64,000 nucleotides of DNA from Bacteroidaceae bacterium (GTDB lineage: Bacteria > Bacteroidota > Bacteroidia > Bacteroidales > Bacteroidaceae). Of the stretch, positions 30,786 through 38,533 are shown one piece after another; position 1 is the first letter of the stretch; every line of letters begins with the position of its first letter. The notes below the pieces were generated by a model that was given only the letters and a program-made list of their open reading frames with translations, searched no databases and was not told where the DNA came from. Position numbers and translations under genes: made by a program. Location: assembly GCA_017529865.1 (NCBI GenBank), contig JAFXNA010000006.1, positions 1 through 64,000 of the forward strand, written 5' to 3'.

Positions 30786-31672
30786 TTCTTACTATTTTTT
30801 ACGATTTTACAAATGTGGGACTAAAAACTCCATTTTGAAATCGTTTACAAAAGTAGACAAAATTTTTGATACCACCAAATTTTTTTAAAATAAAATTATA
30901 AAATTCAATTAATTTTTGTATTTTTGGTCAATTTACAACCATCATCGAGGACAATCAAACAAAATAACATAGTAAATACATCGTTCCCATATTCATTTAT
31001 GTTACATTATAAAACAAAAAGGCTAAATAGCTGAAAAACAAGTGATTTACATTCGTTCAACTTAGGCATTTTACAATTGTTCGCATTTTTATGCACATAA
31101 TCGTACATTTATTTATTTTACACTTTAACAAAGTTTGTATATGTTATTAATTTATAGGCAGTTAGGTAATTTGATTTGTATAAGCATAATCATTTGTATA
31201 CATTCGTATTTAGTTGAATTTACCAATATTTTTGTGATGTGTCCGTTTTGAAATTCTCCCCTGTTTCTATAAAATAATATATATAAAATGCACTGATTTT
31301 ACAAAATACGCATGATTTGACGATGTAAATATTTTTACGATTTGATTTAAAAATGTATGGAGTTCTCGAAAATACGCGAAAAATCTTGTCAAGACCCCTC
31401 ATTTCGTACATTTACCGGTTGAAAAGCATCTGGAACCACCCTATTTAGGGGAAAATATGTATTGTGGGTTACTGCAATAAAGATTTTTTGCTAAAAATTT
31501 TGTATGGGAAAATAAAGCTAAAAAATCATTTTGGTGTTCATTTACCCGTATTTTTCCATACAAAAAGGGTAATTTGATGGTATTTTACCGCTCAAACTAC
31601 CCTTTCCGGATGGATTTTACATTTTTTAGCCGCTTTTTACTGTACAAAAATTGGATATGTTTCGACCTGAAA
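30786..31672. repeat. AT-rich noncoding gap with recurrent TTTAC motif
   Basis: No supportable gene in 887 bases. TTTAC occurs about 16 times on the plus strand (e.g. 30798, 30806, 30844, 30932, 31046, 31069, 31117, 31219, 31298, 31334, 31411, 31541, 31584, 31616, 31636), often as ATTTTAC, while its complement GTAAA was seen only about twice. There are small hairpins, such as CCCTATTTAGGG around 31440 and AAAGGGTA/TACCCTTT at 31564-31604. A single TTATGCACA (31089-31097) matches a DnaA box. Read from the XRE gene, the motif is a GTAAA array upstream of its start. Confidence 0.6.
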
Positions 31673-32695
31673 TCAGTGAAGAATGAAGAAAATCAGCTCT
31701 CGCATGATCTCTCCATCGGTTGCACTCCCCTTCTCAATCCCTTTCAGTTTTGCGTCAGTTTCTCTGAGTTTTGCGATGATATCCATCGTTTTTCTGGCCG
31801 AATAAACTCTCATCGCAGCCATGATATCTCTTGCTTGGAACGGAGCGATTCCCAGATGTTGTGCCAGTCCGAACTCCGATTTTTCGGGTGCATAATAAGC
31901 TTGCATCATCGCAGCAAACAGATTGAATATGACGGATAAAGTCGGGATGGCAGGATTGGCTTTCGGATTCGATTCGAAGTAAGCTAATATTCGATTTGCC
32001 TTGAACACATCTTTCGTCAGGATGGCACTTCTCAGTTCCCAGTTGTTGAACTCCTTACTGATACCTATATTCTCCTCCACCAGGTCGGCCGTGATTTTGC
32101 TCTCCCCTTTCGGCAGCGCAATGATCAGTTTATCAAGTTCGCTGGCCATGCGGTTGAGGTCGGCACCGATATGGTCAGCCATCATCATGCTGGCATTCGT
32201 ATCGATGGTCAGTTGTTTCGACTTCAGATAGTCACTGATGAAAGTCGGCAGCGATGTGTCTTTCAGCTTCTGACTCTCATACACTACCCCATTTTTTTGG
32301 ACAGCAGCGACCAATTTCTTGCGTTTATCGACACTTCCATTTTTGTGACATATCACCAAAATTGTGGAACGTAAAGGATTCAACACATAATCTGTCAGCT
32401 CGTCAATTTTTAACAAATTCTGCGCTTCTTTAACAATTACGACTTGAAATTCTGCCATCATTGGGTAGCGTTTCGCAGCCGTGATGATATTTGTCACATC
32501 TGTTTCGCGTGTACAATACATCACCATCTGATTGAATCCCTGTTCCTCCTCCGTCAGTACGGTCGCAGCGATAGCATCCGAAATCTTATCGATATAATAC
32601 GACTCCTCGCCCATCAACAGGTACACAGGAGCAAACTGCCGCTGCTCCACCCTCTTGATGACTTCCTGGTATGATGGTCCCGTTGTTTTTGCCAT
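31673..32695 (-). CDS. holA: DNA polymerase III subunit delta
   Basis: 340 residues from the ATG at 32695 (MAKTTGPSYQEVIKRVEQRQ); the frame continues upstream to 32764, but that part contains the -7 promoter box. Matches HolA: FAPVYLLMGEESYYIDKISDAI near the start, VVIVKEAQNLLKIDELTDYV, LVICHKNGSVDKRKKL, and the C-terminal three-helix collar region (FQARDIMAAMRVYSARKTM). It is the clamp-loader subunit that opens the beta sliding clamp. Well-supported promoter at 32752-32783. Confidence 0.92.
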   Translation of the reverse strand: MAKTTGPSYQEVIKRVEQRQFAPVYLLMGEESYYIDKISDAIAATVLTEEEQGFNQMVMYCTRETDVTNIITAAKRYPMMAEFQVVIVKEAQNLLKIDELTDYVLNPLRSTILVICHKNGSVDKRKKLVAAVQKNGVVYESQKLKDTSLPTFISDYLKSKQLTIDTNASMMMADHIGADLNRMASELDKLIIALPKGESKITADLVEENIGISKEFNNWELRSAILTKDVFKANRILAYFESNPKANPAIPTLSVIFNLFAAMMQAYYAPEKSEFGLAQHLGIAPFQARDIMAAMRVYSARKTMDIIAKLRETDAKLKGIEKGSATDGEIMRELIFFILH

Positions 32696-32709
32696 AATCA
32701 ATACTGTTG

Positions 32710-32729
32710 GCCGTTGAATTCTGAATTCG
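32710..32729 (-). repeat. 20-base leader repeat in the holA 5' UTR
   Basis: Minus strand reads CGAATTCAGAATTCAACGGC, identical to plus strand 39879-39898. In both places it lies shortly downstream of a TAACTTTG promoter box. Confidence 0.7.
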
Positions 32730-32751
32730 CAATCGGTTTTAAAACCAAGTG

Positions 32752-32783
32752 CAAAGTTACGCATTATTTATGATACCACCAAA
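32752..32783 (-). promoter_or_regulatory. Promoter of holA
   Basis: On the minus strand, TTTG (32780-32783), 20 bases, TAACTTTG (32752-32759). Transcription would start near 32746, giving a leader of about 50 bases. Confidence 0.75.
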
Positions 32784-32867
32784 TAAAAAAATGCCAAAAT
32801 AGACTTTCGACCTTCGACTTCTTTATCTTTTTTCTTAACTCTTCACTCTTAATTCTTAAATTCTTTG

Positions 32868-32875
32868 TATATTTG
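32868..32875 (+). promoter_or_regulatory. -7 promoter box of the YccF gene
   Basis: TATATTTG, 29 bases before the ATG at 32905. The preceding region is simple repeat (TTAACTCTTCACTCTTAATTC) without a TTTG box. Confidence 0.45.
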
Positions 32876-32904
32876 CAGCGACTAACAATTAAATCCTCTT
32901 GCGT

Positions 32905-33273
32905 ATGAAAATTCTGGGTAATATCATTTGGGTCGTTTTCGGCGGTTTAGAAATTGCTATTGAATATTTCCTGTTGGGACTGGTATTGTTGATTACCATT
33001 ATCGGCATTCCGTTTGGTTTACAGTGCTTCAAGTTAGGCGTGTTGGCCTTGTGGCCTTTTGGCTCTGAGGTGAGGAAACAATCAGAGGACATAGGATGTC
33101 TGAATACAGGAATGAATATACTGTGGTTCATCTTGGGTGGTTTCCTGATATGGCTGACACATCTGTTTTTCGGCATCATCTTCTTCATCACGATTATCGG
33201 AATTCCATTCGGCAAACAACACTTCAAGTTGGCTAAAATCGCGCTGACACCGTTCGGACGAGAAATTGATTAA
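32905..33273 (+). CDS. YccF domain-containing inner membrane protein
   Basis: 122 residues from the ATG at 32905 (a TTG two codons earlier is less likely). Two copies of the YccF motif: ILGNIIWVVFGGLEIAIEYF ... ITIIGIPFGLQCFKLGVLAL, and ILWFILGGFLIWLTHLFFGI ... ITIIGIPFGKQHFKLAKIAL. Each has a hydrophobic stretch ending in the IIGIPFG turn, giving about four membrane segments. Function unknown. The HsdR_N-like gene follows directly and probably shares the transcript. Confidence 0.88.
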   Translation: MKILGNIIWVVFGGLEIAIEYFLLGLVLLITIIGIPFGLQCFKLGVLALWPFGSEVRKQSEDIGCLNTGMNILWFILGGFLIWLTHLFFGIIFFITIIGIPFGKQHFKLAKIALTPFGREID

Positions 33274-33295
33274 TGAATCTCATCACCATCAAACG

Positions 33296-33748
33296 ATGAT
33301 GACTCCACTGAATTTGCCTCCGATGGAGGTGCGAACGAAACTGGAAGGCGGGCGTACGAAGATCTGGGACACGCTGCGTCGCCGGTATGTGGTGCTGACA
33401 CCCGAAGAGTGGGTGCGACAGCATTTCGTGGCGTACCTCATCGGCGAGAAAGGCTATAGTCCTGCCCTGATGGCGAACGAGGTGCGGATTTCGCTGAACG
33501 GAATGAGCCGGCGATGCGACACCGTCATCTATCGTCGCGACCTCACGCCTCGAGTCATCGTAGAGTACAAGCGCCCGGATGTGAAGATTACCCAACAAGT
33601 GTTTGCGCAGATCTGCCGCTATAACTTGGTGATGCAGGTCGATTACCTCATTGTGAGCAACGGACTGGAGCATTATTGCTGTCGCATGAACTATGCTCAG
33701 CAGACGTATGAGTTTCTGGACGAGATTCCTGATTTTGGGGAGTTATAG
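33296..33748 (+). CDS. Stand-alone HsdR N-terminal-type nuclease domain protein
   Basis: 150 residues from the ATG at 33296; a TTG at 33266 would add 10 residues and overlap YccF. The pattern EEWVRQHFVAYLIGEKGY ... CDTVIYRRD ... VIVEYKRPD gives the E, D and E-x-K of a PD-(D/E)XK nuclease core, as in the N terminus of type I restriction subunit HsdR (HSDR_N_2). The C-terminal part has YLIVSNGLEHYCC. No helicase domain, methylase or specificity subunit is nearby, so this is not a restriction system. The same orphan domain is common near holA in Bacteroidales; role unknown. Confidence 0.8.
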   Translation: MMTPLNLPPMEVRTKLEGGRTKIWDTLRRRYVVLTPEEWVRQHFVAYLIGEKGYSPALMANEVRISLNGMSRRCDTVIYRRDLTPRVIVEYKRPDVKITQQVFAQICRYNLVMQVDYLIVSNGLEHYCCRMNYAQQTYEFLDEIPDFGEL

Positions 33749-33790
33749 CTTTTTTTTCCTATTTTTTAGTTCTATTTCAAAAAATCTTTG

Positions 33791-33798
33791 TAATTTTG
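33791..33798 (+). promoter_or_regulatory. -7 promoter box ahead of the cobalamin riboswitch
   Basis: TAATTTTG, placing the transcript start near 33804, right at the 5' edge of the riboswitch. No clear -33 TTTG is seen. Confidence 0.5.
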
Positions 33799-33803
33799 CA
33801 CCG

Positions 33804-34050
33804 CAATTCCGACGAGGGGTTGCCCGCGAAGGTTCGCTTAGCCGCGATTAATTGGGAACGTGAGTGAGAATCTCCGACTGTCCCGCAGCAGTGAACTCCG
33901 TTTTTACAGTCAAACCAATACCATTGTCCCTGCAGGGGGATGAGAAGGGGTTTGGGATGTGGAGTCAAGTCTGAAGACCAGCCTTAGTGCGGATCATGCC
34001 ATCGCCTCACGATGTATGGGGTAGACTGTGGCTCACACGACGTTTTTATG
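33804..34050 (+). ncRNA. Cobalamin (vitamin B12) riboswitch
   Basis: Conserved blocks in the right order: GGGAACGTGAGTGAGAATCT (from 33854), then CCGACTGTCCCGCAGCAGTG, and after about 70 bases the B12 box AGTCTGAAGACCAGCC (33967-33982). Upstream GGTTGCCCGCGAAGG is consistent with the P2/P3 arm. Downstream, CCATcgcctcacgatGTATGG can form a small hairpin that may be part of the expression platform. The SLC13 transporter ATG is at 34081, so the element is its leader. Cobalamin riboswitches generally turn expression off when B12 is plentiful; whether this one acts on transcription or translation is not evident. Confidence 0.88.
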
Positions 34051-34080
34051 GATTTTACAAGTTTTTAAAATAGGTTTATT

Positions 34081-35586
34081 ATGTTCAAAAAGTTTACTGG
34101 GTACAACCTCATTGAGTCATACCATCGTATGCGCCATGTGAAGAAGTACCAACCCAACAGGGTAACAAAAAAGTTGATTGAGGCCATTGTGGTGCTCATC
34201 GTGACTCTTGTATTATGGAATCTGCCAAGCAGCGCATTCGGCATGGAAGGGCTGACCGCGATTCAGCAGCGCATCATCGCCATCTTTGCGTTTGCCACGC
34301 TGATGTGGATTATGGAAGTCGTGCCCTCGTGGGCCACGTCGGTAGGCATCATCGGTCTGATGTTGCTGTTCTGCAGCGACTCAGGTGTCAAACCGCTATG
34401 CAACCCCGACGAAGTAGGCACACTGCTGTCTTACAAGGGTGTGATGGCATGTTTTGCCGACCCTGTGATTATGCTGTTCATCGGTGGTTTTATCCTAGCT
34501 ATTGCAGCAACGAAGACCGGCTTGGATGCACAGTTAGCAAAGATATTGCTGATACCGTTCGGCAAGAAGAGCAACATGGTTTTGCTCGGCTTCCTGCTCA
34601 TTACAGGTCTGTTCTCCATGTTCGTATCCAACACCGCCACCGCAGCCATGATGCTGACGTTCCTCACCCCTGTGTTCCGTCAGTTGCCAGCCAACGGTAA
34701 GGGTCGCATCGCGCTCGCCCTCTCCATCCCTATCGCAGCCAATCTGGGCGGTATGGGTACCCCTATCGGCACCCCACCAAACACCATTGCGCTGAAGTAT
34801 CTGAACGACCCTGAAGGGCTCAATCTGGGCATCGGTTTTGGTCAGTGGATGCTCATCATGGTACCATTGGTTCTGGTACTCCTGTTCATTGCATGGCTGT
34901 TGCTGCAGAAGATATTCCCATTCACTCAGAAGACCATCGAGCTCACCATCGAAGGTGGTATGAAGAAGGGTGTTCAGTCGAAGATCGTCATCGCGACCTT
35001 CATCGTGACCGTACTCCTGTGGTTGCTTGACTCCGTGACAGGTATCAACAGCTACACCGTAGCCCTCATCCCGTTCCTGGTATTCTCAATGACAGGCGTG
35101 ATTGGTCGTCAGGATTTGGAAGAAATCAACTGGAGTGTCATCTGGATGGTTGCAGGTGGATTCGCACTCGGCTACGGACTGAATCAGTCAGGATTGGCAG
35201 CATTGGCCGTTGAGAGCATTCCGTTCGGTGAGTTCTCACCGATACTGGTACTGATTCTCTCAGGTCTCATCTGCTACACCCTCTCCAACTTCATCTCCAA
35301 CTCAGCGACCGCAGCATTGCTCATGCCAATCCTCGTCGTGGTTTGCGCAGCAATGGGTGACAAGCTCGATGCCATCGGCGGCACATCGACCATCCTCATC
35401 GGAGTAGCCGTAGCAGCAAGTAGTGCAATGGTACTCCCCATCTCTACCCCACCGAATGCATTGGCCTACGCCACCAACCTCGTCGAGCAGCGCGACATGG
35501 CTCGTATCGGCCTCATTGTCGGCATCATCTCCATGGTACTGGGCTATGCAGTGCTCTATATGTTAGGAAACTTCATCGGAGCATAA
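34081..35586 (+). CDS. SLC13/DASS family sodium-coupled anion (dicarboxylate) transporter
   Basis: 501 residues with about 11-12 membrane segments. Two SN-type substrate/sodium loops: SNTATAAMM (Ser183-Asn184-Thr185) and SNSATAALL (Ser406-Asn407-Ser408), plus the paired proline loops GTPIGTPPNTIAL and LPISTPPNAL, the hallmark of DASS carriers such as VcINDY. Likely substrates are succinate or related dicarboxylates; sulfate or other anions cannot be ruled out. The second SN loop carries Ser in place of the usual Thr. It is unusual in being preceded by a cobalamin riboswitch, which ties its expression to B12 status. A strong terminator follows, so it is a single-gene unit. Confidence 0.88.
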   Translation: MFKKFTGYNLIESYHRMRHVKKYQPNRVTKKLIEAIVVLIVTLVLWNLPSSAFGMEGLTAIQQRIIAIFAFATLMWIMEVVPSWATSVGIIGLMLLFCSDSGVKPLCNPDEVGTLLSYKGVMACFADPVIMLFIGGFILAIAATKTGLDAQLAKILLIPFGKKSNMVLLGFLLITGLFSMFVSNTATAAMMLTFLTPVFRQLPANGKGRIALALSIPIAANLGGMGTPIGTPPNTIALKYLNDPEGLNLGIGFGQWMLIMVPLVLVLLFIAWLLLQKIFPFTQKTIELTIEGGMKKGVQSKIVIATFIVTVLLWLLDSVTGINSYTVALIPFLVFSMTGVIGRQDLEEINWSVIWMVAGGFALGYGLNQSGLAALAVESIPFGEFSPILVLILSGLICYTLSNFISNSATAALLMPILVVVCAAMGDKLDAIGGTSTILIGVAVAASSAMVLPISTPPNALAYATNLVEQRDMARIGLIVGIISMVLGYAVLYMLGNFIGA

Positions 35587-35610
35587 ACGATAACAACTCA
35601 TCAGCAAAAC

Positions 35611-35645
35611 AGGTGCACATCATTACGATGTGCACCTATTTTTTT
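35611..35645 (+). terminator. Terminator of the SLC13 gene
   Basis: AGGTGCACATC attac GATGTGCACCT, a perfect 11-base stem, followed by ATTTTTTTTG. Confidence 0.9.
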
Positions 35646-35697
35646 GTCAATAACCTATATCTATTAAGCTACTAAGCTACTAACCTATTAAGCTAAT
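35646..35697. repeat. AATAACCTATA / TATTAAGCTA simple repeat (copy 1)
   Basis: An array of near-repeats of CTACTAAGCTA/CTATTAAGCTA. The same type of sequence is at 38142-38202 and 38463-38524, each time at the 3' side of a minus-strand gene. Confidence 0.6.
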
Positions 35698-36546
35698 TTA
35701 CCCCCAAAGCTTTCCGATTCTCTGTAAGGCTGCATCGGGCATAGGGGCGCTGAAGACCATGTCGAATATGTAAGGCACTTTGGTTGCATAATATGGCAGA
35801 AGACGCTTGGTTGCCTCGTCGATGACTTGTGGGTCGCGTGTGCCGAGATAGGCAGGGAAGAAGAAGTCCCAGTGGGCTTTCATCTGTTCGTGTGTAATAT
35901 GGAATATGTGCTGCACCCGATTATCAGGCATATTGTGACACATCGTCCACAACAGCGCCAGGTCCCACTCAGGAACGCCGTAAGCGAACTCACCCACGTC
36001 GATCCACAGGTCGCGCTTGCCGTCAGTGATGATGTTGCCGATGTGCAGGTCGCCGTGTACGCAGCGAGGCGTGTCGGGCACCGTCTCCAAGAACTTCAAG
36101 GCGTGCTGCTTGTAGTCCTCCGGCACGAGGTCCTTCTCCCGATAGAAACGCTCGATGCCCTGCTTGTAGGAGCGCAGCCGTGAGGTGTCAGCTTCGACCC
36201 GATGCAGTTCTCTGGCCATACGTGCGAATTTGAGCGATATCTCCTCCAGTCGCTCAGGTTCCTGCGAGATGATGCGCGTAAAGGAACGCTTGCCCTTGAT
36301 CAGTTCGTACTCAGCACCGCTACGTTCGCCATCGGTAATCAGCCGGTAAGGTTCAGGCGAAGGGATGCCCAGCTCGTACACCGTGCGGGCGGTGAGGAAC
36401 TCAGCCTTCGCACGGTCAGCCTCGAAGCCCGGATTGTATAGTTTAGCCAGCGAGCGACCATCCTTGTGAGTATAGGTGAGAGCCGTTCCACCCTCCCCCG
36501 TCTGGATGTAGTCATCCAAATTGATTCTTTCAACTTCGTTGTTCAT
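35698..36546 (-). CDS. Aminoglycoside phosphotransferase/kinase-like protein (TIGR02172-type)
   Basis: 282 residues with a protein-kinase-like fold of the APH class: N-terminal IQTGEGGTALTYTH (glycine-rich loop), SLAKLYN (ATP-binding Lys), Brenner motif CVHGDLHIGNII (catalytic Asp) and the DFG-like WIDVGEF. It fits the small-molecule kinase paralogue family common in Fibrobacter and Bacteroidetes (TIGR02172). Substrate is unknown; nothing around it suggests antibiotic resistance. The GIY-YIG gene lies 20 bases upstream on the same strand, but base composition differs sharply between the two. Confidence 0.8.
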   Translation of the reverse strand: MNNEVERINLDDYIQTGEGGTALTYTHKDGRSLAKLYNPGFEADRAKAEFLTARTVYELGIPSPEPYRLITDGERSGAEYELIKGKRSFTRIISQEPERLEEISLKFARMARELHRVEADTSRLRSYKQGIERFYREKDLVPEDYKQHALKFLETVPDTPRCVHGDLHIGNIITDGKRDLWIDVGEFAYGVPEWDLALLWTMCHNMPDNRVQHIFHITHEQMKAHWDFFFPAYLGTRDPQVIDEATKRLLPYYATKVPYIFDMVFSAPMPDAALQRIGKLWG

Positions 36547-36566
36547 ATCGCTTGAGAATTGTTCCG

Positions 36567-37397
36567 TTACTTTATCTTCGAAGAAAGCATACTGTTCTCT
36601 TTGTCAAACTTTCGCAATATGGACTTCTTTTCCTTCATGACTTGTTCCCATATTGTTTTACGAATATCTTCAATCCAATGATCCTCAATGGCTTCCTTCA
36701 TTATATTATCAAAAAAAATCTTGTTTTGTAGCTGTTCGGCTTTTTCCTTTTCTTCAATAGTAGATTTTTCATCATTTAGTATTTCCAAAAGTTCATATGG
36801 AACATCTCCGATGTCACATAAAAAAGAATTGTTCAAATTGTCCCTATAGAAAGAACTAAACGTGATTATTTTTTCCTCTTGTTTGTTCCAGTATTCGTGA
36901 AACTTATATCCATACCAAATACCTTTCTCTTCTTTTGTGAGTTTTTCTTTGGTGATACAAAGCTTGGTTCCTATCGATTCTAATAAATGCTTTACATACG
37001 AAATACCTTCTCCCCACTCTTTTTCCTCGAATATTTCATACCATCTTTCTTGAAGAAGAAATTCTTGCGGAGCAATCATTTTTCCTCCTTCTTGTACATT
37101 ATATCCTTTTCCGCTTTTTGTAGTAGAATCGTAGTAATTTATCCATTTCCTCTCTGCTTCATCAAGTAGCTTTGATAACTTTAAATTCTCATGGTCATCA
37201 ACCTCAATCGTCTCTATTGTCTCATAAGAAGGCTCACCATATTTTGCAATTGCTACTTCACAAAGAGTCCGCCTGTCAGGGTCTTTAGAAGCACTCATGT
37301 GCTGGTAATGCCTCTCCCTAACAGAGACTCTTGTTTGCCCAATATACACCTTGCCATTGGGAAATGTATACTTATATATATAACCTCTCTTTATCAT
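36567..37397 (-). CDS. GIY-YIG nuclease domain protein, AT-rich
   Basis: 276 residues. N-terminal GIY-YIG domain (about 1-90): GYIYKYTFPNGKVYIGQT supplies the two tyrosine motifs, followed by the catalytic-type Arg in VSVRERHYQH. The rest (90-276) is Lys/Glu-rich, with no domain I recognise. The family cuts DNA in homing endonucleases and repair proteins, or occurs as stand-alone enzymes. Codon use is clearly more AT-rich than the neighbours (many AAA, ATA, TTT codons), suggesting recent acquisition. No integrase, repeat boundary or partner gene is visible around it. Confidence 0.8.
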   Translation of the reverse strand: MIKRGYIYKYTFPNGKVYIGQTRVSVRERHYQHMSASKDPDRRTLCEVAIAKYGEPSYETIETIEVDDHENLKLSKLLDEAERKWINYYDSTTKSGKGYNVQEGGKMIAPQEFLLQERWYEIFEEKEWGEGISYVKHLLESIGTKLCITKEKLTKEEKGIWYGYKFHEYWNKQEEKIITFSSFYRDNLNNSFLCDIGDVPYELLEILNDEKSTIEEKEKAEQLQNKIFFDNIMKEAIEDHWIEDIRKTIWEQVMKEKKSILRKFDKENSMLSSKIK

Positions 37398-37512
37398 CTA
37401 AAGATAATGTTTTTCGAATCACTAACTATTATATTGTAATAATTTTATATCCTCAGTTTCACTACCAATAGGAATCAAATATCAGATAGTTGTCTAAACG
37501 CATCAAATTACA

Positions 37513-37959
37513 TTATTTCTTTTTTAAATATAAGCTAATCGTCTTCTGTGTAGATGTATTAATTAGTAGGCAAAGTGTTTTAGCTTTCGAATCAAACACA
37601 AAGTCCATCGTGTCACCTGACGAATCTGTGATAGAAAGAATATCACCCTTTATGGTGTAACTCTCCAAGCCTTCTACCCATTGTGATTGCCCATTCTTGC
37701 CCTTTGCCCAATATGAGAACACAAGTGTGCCATTATCCTTGATATCCATTTCGATATAATAAGAGGACAACGATCCATTTTTTGTAACCTCATAAGAATC
37801 ACCTTCGCCCAAAAAATCGTAATACTCTACTACTTTATAACTCTTCCATGCTCCAATGATATAATTGTTAATCTCTACTTCATCATCATCACTACTACAT
37901 GACAGCATCAAAGGCAACATCAAACTACCTATCAAAAGCATACTTAGTATTTTCTTCAT
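37513..37959 (-). CDS. Lipocalin-like lipoprotein
   Basis: 148 residues. Lipoprotein signal MKKILSMLLIGSLMLPLMLSC with Cys21 followed by SSDDDE, the acidic pattern linked to surface export in Bacteroidetes. The mature part begins with IIGAWKSYKVVEYYD and alternates short strands (YYIEMDIKDNGTLVFSYW, YTIKGDILSITDSSGDTMDF), as in lipocalin-like domains of this phylum (about 130 residues). Function unknown. Single-gene unit with its own promoter. Somewhat AT-rich like the neighbouring GIY-YIG gene. Confidence 0.75.
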   Translation of the reverse strand: MKKILSMLLIGSLMLPLMLSCSSDDDEVEINNYIIGAWKSYKVVEYYDFLGEGDSYEVTKNGSLSSYYIEMDIKDNGTLVFSYWAKGKNGQSQWVEGLESYTIKGDILSITDSSGDTMDFVFDSKAKTLCLLINTSTQKTISLYLKKK

Positions 37960-38025
37960 TACTTATTACCCTAATTCGTGTCGGGCACAACTGTTATTTG
38001 GTTTTGATTAGTTTGGTTTCGCTTG

Positions 38026-38056
38026 CAAAGATAGCAACAACCAAGAGAACTACAAA
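38026..38056 (-). promoter_or_regulatory. Promoter of the lipocalin-like gene
   Basis: On the minus strand, TTTG (38053-38056), 19 bases, TATCTTTG (38026-38033), about 67 bases before the ATG. Confidence 0.75.
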
Positions 38057-38141
38057 ATAAATCGCATTTATTTTTAGTTCAGAGGTGCATTTTATCTTCG
38101 ACGAAGTCATAATTACACCTTATTTCTTATTCTACCAAATC

Positions 38142-38202
38142 TATCAATAACCTATAATCATTATCTACTAAGCTACTAACCTACTAAGCTATTAAGCTAA
38201 TT
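38142..38202. repeat. AATAACCTATA / TATTAAGCTA simple repeat (copy 2)
   Basis: Repeats of CTACTAAGCTACTAACCTA leading into the stop codon of the 31-residue ORF. Closely similar to copies 1 and 3. Confidence 0.6.
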
Positions 38203-38296
38203 ACTCCACCACCAGCCAACAGAAATCGACGGCTTTCAACAACATGATGAAGAGGGATGTGAGGCTGTCCTCGATGAATTTTTCTACTTTTGCCAT
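38201..38296 (-). CDS. 31-residue hydrophobic small protein (candidate)
   Basis: ATG at 38296, TAA at 38201-38203; an in-frame ATG at 38323 would give 40 residues. The product starts MAKVEKFIEDSLTSLF and ends MLLKAVDFCWLVVE: a charged N terminus and a mostly hydrophobic, possibly membrane-associated helix. A TACCTTTG promoter box (minus strand, 38337-38344) sits just upstream, which argues that it is expressed. It lies downstream of the WYL regulator on the same strand. I do not recognise a family. It could be a small membrane peptide or toxin-like peptide; neither is shown by the sequence. Confidence 0.5.
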   Translation of the reverse strand: MAKVEKFIEDSLTSLFIMLLKAVDFCWLVVE

Positions 38297-38336
38297 AATT
38301 CGTTCGTTTTTTGAGTTAAACATCAAATTGACGGTG

Positions 38337-38344
38337 CAAAGGTA
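38337..38344 (-). promoter_or_regulatory. -7 promoter box ahead of the 31-residue ORF
   Basis: TACCTTTG on the minus strand. A CAAA (TTTG on minus) lies at 38359-38362, but the spacing is only 14 bases, so the -33 box is poor. Confidence 0.45.
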
Positions 38345-38462
38345 GGTGTGCGTTGTTTCAAATTATGAAACAACCTTGAACTTTTTTCACTTTTTCTGCA
38401 AATAATGTGTGTTTTTTATGTTTTTCCGAAAAAAAAGGCAAAAACTGCGGTTTTCTGCCCTT

Positions 38463-38524
38463 TCTATATCACCACTATCTATTAAGCTATTAAGCTAAAC
38501 TTCAATAACCTATAACCAATAACC
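38463..38524. repeat. AATAACCTATA / TATTAAGCTA simple repeat (copy 3)
   Basis: CTATTAAGCTATTAAGCTA followed by CAATAACCTATAACCAATAACC. Directly downstream of the WYL gene. Confidence 0.6.
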
Positions 38525-38533
38525 ATTACAACG

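Noticed and set aside
31089..31097. TTATGCACA DnaA-type box in the AT-rich gap, suggesting a replication origin
   Set aside because: Only one box was found, without a cluster, and there is no dnaA, dnaN or other origin-type neighbour.
33296..33748. Type I restriction-modification system
   Set aside because: Only an HsdR N-terminal-type domain is present; no helicase, methylase or specificity gene nearby.
35698..36546. Aminoglycoside resistance gene
   Set aside because: The fold is APH-like but belongs to a general small-molecule kinase group; no mobile or resistance context.
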